A DNA stretch of 64,000 bases from Natronococcus pandeyae (GTDB lineage Archaea > Halobacteriota > Halobacteria > Halobacteriales > Natrialbaceae). The position numbers and the translations under genes are program-made. The notes below the pieces were generated by a model. It was not told where the DNA came from. It saw only the letters and a list, made by a program, of their open reading frames with translations, and did no database searches. This document shows, piece after piece, positions 7,788 to 15,863 of this stretch; position 1 is the stretch's first letter, and every line of letters begins with the position of its first letter. The stretch spans positions 186,001 to 250,000 of the forward strand of contig NZ_PHNJ01000006.1 in NCBI RefSeq assembly GCF_008122205.1, in the 5' to 3' direction.

Positions 7788-10700
7788 ATGTCAAGAGAAA
7801 ATGGGGTTAGGAGACGAGATACGCTCAAGCTGATGGGTATTTTCGGACTCGGTGCAGCTGGGGTTGTACCGACAGTGGGGACCGCTGACGGTGACTATCC
7901 AGTTGACGCCAGTGAGTGGTTCATGTACGGCCGAACCGCTGATCAAACTGGGTATAACGATAATACGACTGGTCCTGCCGACGACGCAGATGGTGTGACA
8001 CTCGACTGGTGGGAAACGTTGGATGCAGCCGTGAGTGCGCCGGCAGTCGACAGCGATCGTGCGTACGTCGCTGCGGAGAACCTGTACGGTATCGATGTTG
8101 ACGAGGGTGAAGTAGACTGGGAACTCGAGATTGATGGCGACTTCTGGGACCGGCCAGCGCTTATGGATGGGAACGTCCTTGCGCTTGAACGAGATTGGAG
8201 CGGCGACACCACCCACTTACACTCAGTTGATGCGGCAAGTGGAACGAGACAATGGGACCAGTCAGTTTCGGATGGTGCGATGCCCCCGGTTGCAGACGAA
8301 GCACGAGCATACGTCGGGGACCAAGAGGAGGTTCGCGCACTCGAACTGTCGACTGGTGAGGAAGAGTGGTCTTATTCGCCACAAGAGTATATCAGCACTC
8401 TGCCGGCGCTTGTCGATGGTGTTCTCTACGTCGGAACTGAAGAGTATTGGAGCGAGGATACTCCATATCTTCACGCCATCGACGCCGATTCTGGTCTCGG
8501 CCAGTGGACTGCTGAGCCGGGTACCGGAGACATTACCGATCTCGCCGTTGGAGATGATTTCATCTTTGTTTCGACTGACAACGGCGATGTCGAGGCCTAC
8601 GATACGAGTGGATCGCTTCAGTGGGCCGAAAACGATGTTGCAGATACAGTTAGACATCTAACGCTAGACGATAACCGACTGTATGTAGCGACTCACGCGG
8701 GAATCATTGCCCTGGAGCCAACATCTGGGAATCAGGATTGGAGCCAACCAGTTGGTCCCATTTCTGACAAACCGGCGGTGTCGACGGCTGGACTATTTGT
8801 CGGTACTTCTAACGAACACGTGGTCGTGCTCGAACCAGAATCGGGTGACATAATCTGGCACCGGGTTCATGACGGTACTATTTTTGGACCAGTCGTCACG
8901 GACGACCGAGCGTTCGTCGGTGGAAGTCGGACGCTGCGGGCTCACACGACTGGTAAATTGCCGGAGACGACTGTGCCGGAAATACCGGCTGGTGAGTGGC
9001 GGTTCCATGGCTATGACACGGCAGGAACTGGTCATAACCCGACCGCAAGTGTGCCAGATGCGGACGCCGATGGCCCTCATTTGCGCTGGTGGCAAACATT
9101 TGATACGTCTGTTAGCGCGCCAGCGGTCGACGAGGACACTGCCTACGTGGCTGCCGATGATATTTATGCTCTCGATACCGACGACGGGAGTGTCCGGTGG
9201 CAGTACGAGACGGAGGACCATTTCACGGGGGACCAACCGGTCCTCGCCGGGGACCTTGTGTTCGGGATCGAACGGGACTGGAGCGATGACCCGGTTCGAA
9301 TTCACGCGATCGATCCCGAATACGGGACCCGACGATGGGATGCAGATATAGATGACGATATCCAACATCCTGTTGCCGGCGACGAACGAGTGTTTCTCAC
9401 TTCTGGTGAGACTGTCCGCGCACGGAGTCTCCTCAGTGGCCAGCAGGAATGGCAGTTCGAACTTCGCGAGCCACCCGCAACGACGCCAGTACTCGCGCAT
9501 GACAGGCTGTACGTAGGTACTGAGGAGTACTGGAGTGACGATGAAGCGTACGTGTACGCGATTAACGCAGCGACAGGAAACGCAATCGGTCGGATAGATT
9601 ATCCAGACGGTGGTGATGTGGCGTCGATGGCAGCATCGGATGATCAGTTGTACGTTGTCTTCGAGACTGGAGGTATCATCGCGTACGATCGCGACGGGAA
9701 CGAACAATGGAGCCACGACGGGTCTGCGGATTGGTTCGATTACGTTGGGACCGACGGTGAGCGGGTGTATCTCACGACTAGTGACTCGTCGGGAGTAACA
9801 GCGCTTGATCCCGATGATGGGTCGGTCCTCTGGCGCACCTCGAGTCTGGGTCGGGCCGCTTACCCGCCAGCGTCAACACCTTCCGGAGTATTGGTTGGCA
9901 CAGAACACAACAATGTTGTCCTCCTTGATCCGGAATCAGGCGATATCCTCTGGTGGAGACAGCATGATGACGATATTGCTGGCCCTGTTGCGGTTGAGGG
10001 CGACGTATACGTTGGAGGAAGCTCGACACTACGCGTCCATGCAGAGGGTGAGATGTCCACAGTTGAACCAGAGACAGTTGGCCCGCTCGCTTGGCATACC
10101 GCTGGACGGACGGCCACTCGATCCAGCTACACTGATGGGGAACCGGGACCAACGGCCGAAGATTCCTTCGAACAACTCTGGCAAATTGATACTGGCTATG
10201 ATATAACGACTCCACCTGCATCCGATGGTAGAGTTGGCTACGTCGCCGCCGATTCACTCTTCGCGTACGATCTCCGTACCGGCGATCTTCTCTGGGAATA
10301 CGAGACTGACGATCACTTCGAATATCCCCGTCCTACGATCGTTGAGGATACTGTTCTTGCCATTGAACGCGATTGGAGCGGAGATGCAGAGCGTCTCCAT
10401 GCGGTCGACCGACAGACTGGTAGCAAAAATTGGACTGCTCCTGTCGCTGATGGTGTACGGTCGCCCGTTGTCGGAGATAACCTTGTATTCCTCACCGCTG
10501 GCAGCTACATCGAGGCACGAACCCTTTCTGATGGAGATTTTGTCTGGCGGTTTGAGCTTGAAGAAGACGTTGGAACCGATCCGGTGCTGTCGTTGTCAGA
10601 CGGTCGATTGTATATTGGCACCGAAGCTTACTGGAGTGACGATGCTGCTCATGTGTACGCGATCAACGCTGCGACGGGTAACGGGCTCTGGCGGGTGCGC

Positions 10701-11567
10701 CGCGAGGGCGGTGACGTAACATCGATTGCAGTGTCGGACTCTGGAGAGACAATTTACGTCGCCTTCGGTATGGACGGTATCGTCGCATACGATCGCGACG
10801 GACACGAGCAGTGGAACCACGACGGATCTGCAGATTGGTTCGATCACGTCGGGACCGATGGAGAGCTGATCTATGTTGCGACCACTGATTCAACAGGTCT
10901 CTCCGCACTGGATGCTGATACCGGCCATCTCGTCTGGCGTACTGGCGTTGATGATCCGATTACGAGTCGACCCGCTATCAGTGACCAGGCGGTGTTCGTC
11001 GGTACTGTTGAAAATGAAGTCATCGCGGTTGATGCTGACACCGGAGATCGACTTTGGCAACGGGTCCATGACGGTAGTGCTGCCAGCCCGACAGTCATCG
11101 GGAATCGAGCGTACGTCGCCGGCGAAAGCCCGAACCTTCGTACGTTCGTTGATGCCATTCCGCCGGTAGCTACACTTGGACATGATGACGAAATACCGGT
11201 TGACGAACCAATCACGTTCCACGCCGAGGAATCAGAGCCGGGCGACGCTGCCATCGCAGAATATCGGTGGGACTTCACCGGCGATGGCGAAGTCGATGCG
11301 ACTGGCGAACAGGTAGAATACACCTTTGAGGAGGAAGGGTCCCACGAGGTACGGTTGACCGTCAGTGATGAAAACGACGTGGTCGACGTCGACCGTGAAA
11401 TCATTACTGTCAGCGAGGACCCTGATGATCCACTCGAGGAGTATCGAAACGACGACGGTGTTGTCGATACGACAGGGCTGCGAGAGGGGATCGACCACTG
11501 GCGCAACGGTGACCTCGGGACGGATCTGCTGCGCGACGTCATCGACGCTTGGCGGACCGGCGCCTAA
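7788..11567 (+). CDS. Tat-exported PQQ-type beta-propeller protein with PKD and terminal module
   Basis: The ATG at 7788 gives 1259 residues; an in-frame TTG twelve bases earlier is less likely. The N-terminus MSRENGVRRRDTLKLMGIFG is a twin-arginine signal. Three tandem units of about 320-360 residues start near residues 42, 401 and 765; each is built from PQQ-like blades (patterns such as YVAA-LYGID-GEVDWELE) and shares landmarks ERDWS-D, YVGTEEYWSDD and G-SADWFD. These are beta propellers of the pyrrolo-quinoline-quinone repeat type; the enzymatic quinone site is not evident, so binding or scaffold functions are more likely than dehydrogenase activity. A PKD domain follows (about 1125-1213), then the shared module from residue 1219. 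It acts outside the cell. Confidence 0.85.
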   Translation: MSRENGVRRRDTLKLMGIFGLGAAGVVPTVGTADGDYPVDASEWFMYGRTADQTGYNDNTTGPADDADGVTLDWWETLDAAVSAPAVDSDRAYVAAENLYGIDVDEGEVDWELEIDGDFWDRPALMDGNVLALERDWSGDTTHLHSVDAASGTRQWDQSVSDGAMPPVADEARAYVGDQEEVRALELSTGEEEWSYSPQEYISTLPALVDGVLYVGTEEYWSEDTPYLHAIDADSGLGQWTAEPGTGDITDLAVGDDFIFVSTDNGDVEAYDTSGSLQWAENDVADTVRHLTLDDNRLYVATHAGIIALEPTSGNQDWSQPVGPISDKPAVSTAGLFVGTSNEHVVVLEPESGDIIWHRVHDGTIFGPVVTDDRAFVGGSRTLRAHTTGKLPETTVPEIPAGEWRFHGYDTAGTGHNPTASVPDADADGPHLRWWQTFDTSVSAPAVDEDTAYVAADDIYALDTDDGSVRWQYETEDHFTGDQPVLAGDLVFGIERDWSDDPVRIHAIDPEYGTRRWDADIDDDIQHPVAGDERVFLTSGETVRARSLLSGQQEWQFELREPPATTPVLAHDRLYVGTEEYWSDDEAYVYAINAATGNAIGRIDYPDGGDVASMAASDDQLYVVFETGGIIAYDRDGNEQWSHDGSADWFDYVGTDGERVYLTTSDSSGVTALDPDDGSVLWRTSSLGRAAYPPASTPSGVLVGTEHNNVVLLDPESGDILWWRQHDDDIAGPVAVEGDVYVGGSSTLRVHAEGEMSTVEPETVGPLAWHTAGRTATRSSYTDGEPGPTAEDSFEQLWQIDTGYDITTPPASDGRVGYVAADSLFAYDLRTGDLLWEYETDDHFEYPRPTIVEDTVLAIERDWSGDAERLHAVDRQTGSKNWTAPVADGVRSPVVGDNLVFLTAGSYIEARTLSDGDFVWRFELEEDVGTDPVLSLSDGRLYIGTEAYWSDDAAHVYAINAATGNGLWRVRREGGDVTSIAVSDSGETIYVAFGMDGIVAYDRDGHEQWNHDGSADWFDHVGTDGELIYVATTDSTGLSALDADTGHLVWRTGVDDPITSRPAISDQAVFVGTVENEVIAVDADTGDRLWQRVHDGSAASPTVIGNRAYVAGESPNLRTFVDAIPPVATLGHDDEIPVDEPITFHAEESEPGDAAIAEYRWDFTGDGEVDATGEQVEYTFEEEGSHEVRLTVSDENDVVDVDREIITVSEDPDDPLEEYRNDDGVVDTTGLREGIDHWRNGDLGTDLLRDVIDAWRTGA

Positions 11568-11579
11568 CTGGTCGCCGAA

Positions 11580-11592
11580 TTACTCTTTTTTA
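11580..11592 (+). terminator. T-rich terminator after the propeller gene
   Basis: The run ACTCTTTTTTAT lies about 15-25 bases past the stop codon. Archaeal RNA polymerase terminates at such oligo-T runs without needing a hairpin. No strong stem was found next to it. Confidence 0.4.
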
Positions 11593-11966
11593 TAGTGCGA
11601 TACTTGTCCAACCGTCTCTATTCCCGGACTTCATGGAGTTCCACTGCCTCCAGTGCAGCTCCTAACTCTCTCACCGAGTATCATACGGTGACACTATACT
11701 CTGTTACATTATATCTCGGAAAAATCGCTCGAGCTCATTCGGAGATTGTTGGGGAAATTTCGAAGAGACCTCAAAGCTAATAGAATAGTCACAGTATTTG
11801 ATCAGCTAGCAAATTAGTATTTGGATTGATATTTTGGCTAATCGAATCGCAGATGGTAGCTGGCGATATATTGTCGAATTAGGAGTCTTTGCCGTGATAG
11901 TGAATTACAGAGGATTCTTTAGTAGTCTAGTATCCACTTAATAGATAATTCTACTCTATACGACTC

Positions 11967-12030
11967 TGCCGGAATATATCGGCAAGAGTTAAATACCTTC
12001 TCTATAGACAGTCAACTACAAGAGAAGGTA
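11967..12030 (+). promoter_or_regulatory. Two inverted repeats around a TATA-like box, upstream of the RHH gene
   Basis: TGCCG (11967-11971) and CGGCA (11980-11984) flank GAATATAT. Then TACCTTCTCT (11994-12003) and AGAGAAGGTA (12021-12030) form a perfect 10-base inverted repeat with a 17-base spacer. The sequence TTAAATA (11989-11995) touches the second repeat. Dimeric ribbon-helix-helix repressors often bind repeats of this kind in their own promoter, so this is a candidate operator for the gene starting at 12129. The second repeat could also fold as a leader hairpin. Confidence 0.45.
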
Positions 12031-12128
12031 ATAAGATTTGACTAATAGGGCGGATGTATCGGTCTGCAGACAACACAACGCACCAAAATGATACAAAAAC
12101 ACGGTGCCGACTCGGGCCCGCCGAATCC

Positions 12129-12305
12129 ATGAGTGCTGAAATGACAGCGTCAGAAGACGGGGACAATACGACCCGTACGACGATCAAAGTCGACGATAAG
12201 ATTTGGCGACGCGTCCGGTCGCGCGCAATACGCGAAGACAAGCGGGTCTCCGAACAACTCGAGGAGATCCTTCGGGATTACTTCGACGAGGAGGAGAAGC
12301 CATGA
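12129..12305 (+). CDS. Small ribbon-helix-helix-like DNA-binding protein
   Basis: The 58-residue reading from the ATG at 12129 (an 83-residue version from 12054 is possible) contains TTRTTIKVDDKIWRRVRSRA followed by a helix REDKRVSEQLEEILRDYF. A beta strand with alternating residues, a helix, a turn and a second helix is the RHH/CopG (VapB-type) fold that binds DNA as a dimer. The stop overlaps an ATG (ATGA) of a 20-codon frame, the typical coupling of a two-gene operon, but that frame stops early. The adhesin gene begins 48 bases downstream with no TATA box between, suggesting co-transcription. It may regulate this region. Confidence 0.65.
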   Translation: MSAEMTASEDGDNTTRTTIKVDDKIWRRVRSRAIREDKRVSEQLEEILRDYFDEEEKP

Positions 12306-12364
12306 CGCACAGCTCGCTAACCGAACTTATGAAACACGAGGTATACGATCACAATGACAAGTAG
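12302..12364 (+). other. 20-codon ATGA-coupled reading frame overlapping the adhesin start
   Basis: The ATG at 12302 overlaps the TGA of the RHH gene and opens a frame of 20 codons (MTHSSLTELMKHEVYDHNDK) that stops inside the first codons of the adhesin gene. ATGA overlap is the usual join of antitoxin-toxin pairs. It may be the stub of a lost partner gene, a translated leader that couples ribosomes to the adhesin start, or chance. Confidence 0.3.
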
Positions 12365-15300
12365 GAGAGAAAAAGTACAGTCAGTCTTCCTGACGGTCTT
12401 AATGATTATGTCCGTCGTCGCGATGGGCGGAGTCGGGTTCGCAGGGAGTGCGGCGGCAGAAGAAGAGATTGAGGCTACTACTGACCCGCAGACGGTCATT
12501 GACGACAAGATTACGACCGTTGATGTGACGGTAGAAAATCTGGATGGAACGGGAAAGTATGAAGTCGGGACGAATGGCGGAGGTGACGATGTCACATCTG
12601 GTGAGACCGACGGGACCTTCTCCTTCACCGCAGACCCAGTCGGTGACGATGTAAATGCAGGTGAAGAATACACCATTACGGTCGATCCCGATGGAGAAGC
12701 GGAAACTGTTACAGTATCAGTCGTTCCACAGATCGATGTTGATTTTGACCTGGACACCGATCCTGTCTTCGATGACTCGTTTGTCGTGAGCGGAGAGGTG
12801 GCCAACGACAACGGTGACTTCGACAATGACAAATTCGAAGCACTCCATCTCGCTTTCAACAGCGACGATGTCGATACTGAGGATGATCTCCTCGAGTCCG
12901 GAGAGGACCTCCGTGTTCTCTCCGACGGCACGATCGACGACGTGACTGTTGATGCAGAAGATGCTGGTGAGTTTGTCTTCGTCTACGAAACCGAAGGCGA
13001 TGGGGGAGAGGAGCAGTTCTTCCTCGTTGAGGATGCTACCATCGACGTAGCATCACAGGAAGGTGACCTCACGATCGACGCAGAGGACCCAGTTGCCGGT
13101 GGCGATGCTGACGAATTCTCAGTGAACGTCACCGATGCAGAGGGAACGACCCTTGACCTCGAATCGGACTACTCGGATGATCATACCAGCTACGTCAATG
13201 TAACTGGTCCATTCGACGGTGAGAGCCTCGACATCGACGATTCCGACGTCGTTGCAGCCTATGACGATGAGGACGAAGAAGTCGGATACGAGGCTGGATG
13301 GGAAGATGACATTGCCTACTTCCACGCTCAAACTGATGGTGATGAATTTGAGTTCGATGCCAACGCAATGGATGCTGATGTTGAGGTAACGGCTACGCTA
13401 GAAGTCAACACCAACTACGGAGAAGAATCCGGCGAGGTCTACACTGGCGGTGTTGAGGGTGCTGAGTTCGAAAGTGCCAGCACACTTGATATCGTGGCTG
13501 ACTCGGATAGCGTCGAAATCGGTGAAGGCGAATTCACTGTTGATCTTAGCGATTCCGACACGTTAACCGTTGATGAGTCGGGTGACGTCCATGTGAGTGT
13601 CACTGGACCAGACTTCCAAGAAGTTGGTTCTGCTGAGGCTGACCTTGACAAGGCAACGATCACTCTCACCGGTGATACGCTGACTGAGGAGCAGGATCCG
13701 ATCGTTGTTGATGACGAGGGAGATAACCCAGAAACCACACCGGTTCAATTCGAAGGTCTCGAGTTCGCTGAGGCTGGTGAAGTTGTCGTCAATGTCACCG
13801 CTGAAGACGAAGACGCTGACGAGACCTACGAAGCCACCGAGACGCTGGAGGTCAGCGGTGACATCCTGTTGGACATCAGTCCAGAGGAGGTCACTGCCGG
13901 TGAAGAAGAGAACTTGACCGTCCAGATCGGTGACGAGGACCGCGAATTTGTCTTCGACCGAATAGTCACCCTCACTCACGAGGATGATGCAGAAGGCTTC
14001 GGTGAGGACGATGGTAACACGATCGAACTCACCTCCGACGAGTACAGCACGAGCGAAAACGCGTTCGTTGACGAAGTTGACTTCGCCGCACCCGGTGACG
14101 TCAGCATCGAAGTGACGCTTGAGGACGAGACGACGACAGTAAAACTCGATGACATAATCAGCATCGAGGGTGAGGAACGCTATGAAGTCGAAACTGACGA
14201 CGAACTCCTCGTAAGCGCAACTGAAAACTTTGACTTCCAGGTCATCGATCTCGAGGACGGTGAGGTCGTCTCCGAAGAAGAAGACCTCGAAGCGTTTGAG
14301 GTTGAGCTTGTCCAGGATGGTGAGATTATCGACAGTGATCCCGCACTAGAGATCGATGCGGAGAACAACACGATCACTGTCGAGGACGCACAAGTTGACT
14401 CTGCTGAAGACGTCACTATCGAAGTCTCGGATGAGGACAACATTGAAACGGGCGACGGTGTCTTGTCCGTCATTGAACCCGAAATTGAAACCGACCTCGG
14501 TGATGCTGTCCTGACGGAGGGTGTCACGACCGAGGACGTTACGGTGACCGTCACGGACCCACGCGACGGCTCACCGATTGAAGGCGAAGTGCAGTTCACT
14601 GCAGACAACGCGACCTTCCACATCACCGACCTTGACGCTGATGACGGCGGCGAGATCGGGCACGAAGGCGCCACCTACGAAGGCTCCCTCTCTGACGAGG
14701 GCCAGCTGAACATCACGATCACGCCTGACGAGATCGACGACGCCGAGAACACCTCGCTCAAGATTGGTGCACAGGCTGAGGATGTCGGTGAATACTTCGG
14801 TGCCATCGATGTCGACGCCGGCAACATGCAGCTGTTCGAGCGCGAGAACGGCGAGGACGTTGACGTCAGAGACGAAGTCGAATTCGACTCTGAGGACGAG
14901 GTCCTGTTCGTCGTGCGTGACGCCAATGGCGACCGCATCGAAGAGCAGGACGTGACGCTCACTGGTGACTGGAACGAAGCAGATGAGGAACCTGAGCTTG
15001 AGACCGACGAAGGCTTCTTCACTGTTGACTTCGCCGAGTACGACCTCGTCGAAGGCGAAGAGATCGCCTTCGAGGTCGACGCTGACGAGAGTGCAAGCTC
15101 CGACGAGATCACGGTTGTCACGCTCGACGTGACTGAGGACCTCGAGGAAGTCCAGCTCACGTTCTCCGCCAACGAGACGGAGATCGAAATGAACGACTCC
15201 GTTGAGTTCACGCTCGTCCGCGAGGACTTCGCGGAGGAGACCTCTGGTACGCTGACGGTCTACAACGCGTCGGGTGACGCGGTCGCTGAAGACGTCGAAA

Positions 15301-15587
15301 TCGACGGCACGCTTGAATACACGTTTGAAGATGTCGGCGAGTACACGGTCGAAGTTGAGAAGGAGGACTCCAACTCCAAGACGTTCGTCAGCGATTCGGT
15401 TGACATCACTGTTGGCGACGTCTCCGAAGATCCAATCGACGAGTATCGTAACGACGACGGTGAAGTCGACACGGACAACCTCCGTAACGCTATCGACGAC
15501 TGGCGTAGCGACGAGATCGACACCGATCTCCTCCGCGACGTCATCGACGAATGGCGCTCCGGCGGTGACGACAACAGCGACGAGTAA
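12354..15587 (+). CDS. Large acidic surface adhesin-like protein with terminal module
   Basis: The 1077-residue protein begins with a haloarchaeal surface-glycoprotein signal (SRREKVQSVFLTVLMIMSVV, cleaved near the Ala-rich SAAAE at about 34). The mature chain is extremely acidic and consists of repeated Ig/beta-sandwich-like segments: patterns such as ITVDPDGEAETVTVSV, LTIDAEDPVAGGDADEFSVNV and EITAGEEENLTVQI recur. Instead of the C-terminal PGF-CTERM anchor normally paired with this signal type, it ends with the shared module from residue 1031, then GGDDNSDE. Several N-x-T/S sites (for example NVT, NLT, NIT) could be glycosylated. It probably forms a long extracellular stalk or adhesin. The 3' third looks more G+C-rich than the 5' part. 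Confidence 0.8.
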   Translation: MTSRREKVQSVFLTVLMIMSVVAMGGVGFAGSAAAEEEIEATTDPQTVIDDKITTVDVTVENLDGTGKYEVGTNGGGDDVTSGETDGTFSFTADPVGDDVNAGEEYTITVDPDGEAETVTVSVVPQIDVDFDLDTDPVFDDSFVVSGEVANDNGDFDNDKFEALHLAFNSDDVDTEDDLLESGEDLRVLSDGTIDDVTVDAEDAGEFVFVYETEGDGGEEQFFLVEDATIDVASQEGDLTIDAEDPVAGGDADEFSVNVTDAEGTTLDLESDYSDDHTSYVNVTGPFDGESLDIDDSDVVAAYDDEDEEVGYEAGWEDDIAYFHAQTDGDEFEFDANAMDADVEVTATLEVNTNYGEESGEVYTGGVEGAEFESASTLDIVADSDSVEIGEGEFTVDLSDSDTLTVDESGDVHVSVTGPDFQEVGSAEADLDKATITLTGDTLTEEQDPIVVDDEGDNPETTPVQFEGLEFAEAGEVVVNVTAEDEDADETYEATETLEVSGDILLDISPEEVTAGEEENLTVQIGDEDREFVFDRIVTLTHEDDAEGFGEDDGNTIELTSDEYSTSENAFVDEVDFAAPGDVSIEVTLEDETTTVKLDDIISIEGEERYEVETDDELLVSATENFDFQVIDLEDGEVVSEEEDLEAFEVELVQDGEIIDSDPALEIDAENNTITVEDAQVDSAEDVTIEVSDEDNIETGDGVLSVIEPEIETDLGDAVLTEGVTTEDVTVTVTDPRDGSPIEGEVQFTADNATFHITDLDADDGGEIGHEGATYEGSLSDEGQLNITITPDEIDDAENTSLKIGAQAEDVGEYFGAIDVDAGNMQLFERENGEDVDVRDEVEFDSEDEVLFVVRDANGDRIEEQDVTLTGDWNEADEEPELETDEGFFTVDFAEYDLVEGEEIAFEVDADESASSDEITVVTLDVTEDLEEVQLTFSANETEIEMNDSVEFTLVREDFAEETSGTLTVYNASGDAVAEDVEIDGTLEYTFEDVGEYTVEVEKEDSNSKTFVSDSVDITVGDVSEDPIDEYRNDDGEVDTDNLRNAIDDWRSDEIDTDLLRDVIDEWRSGGDDNSDE

Positions 15588-15600
15588 TCACGACTAACCA

Positions 15601-15650
15601 CCGATCCTCCGCGGATCGGCTTTGATTTCACATTTTTTGATGCATCACAT
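15601..15650 (+). terminator. Hairpin and T-run after the adhesin gene
   Basis: CCGATCC (15601-15607) and GGATCGG (15613-15619) form a perfect 7-base stem with loop TCCGC, followed by T-rich sequence including CATTTTTTG. It begins 14 bases after the TAA, the right place to end the adhesin transcript. Confidence 0.55.
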
Positions 15651-15863
15651 CCTGTAGCTCTGAGTCTCTCGAGACGCCAACGATGGGTTCGTCAGTTCCG
15701 TTTCGGATCCCTGGCTCGCTTTCCGTGACAACCGAGGTGGTACTGCAGCCGTGGATGTGTAACTCAGGTGCCATTCACTATCAATAATAGAATTTATCTG
15801 AAATGTACTACATACCAATCATATGGCTGCTAGTAATAGCCGGACGGGAGGGGACAGCTGACA

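Larger units (their letters stand above)
11568..12128. other. A+T-rich intergenic stretch with regulatory-looking hairpins
   Basis: About 560 bases, markedly A+T-rich after 11680. It starts with a T-run (11585-11592) that could end transcription of the propeller gene and finishes with two inverted repeats close to the ribbon-helix-helix gene. Between them no open frame or repeat is convincing. Confidence 0.5.

Noticed and set aside
7788-11567. A quinoprotein alcohol or glucose dehydrogenase
   Set aside because: Repeats resemble PQQ propeller blades, but the active-site Asp/Glu and disulfide of quinoprotein dehydrogenases are not visible, so only the fold is claimed.
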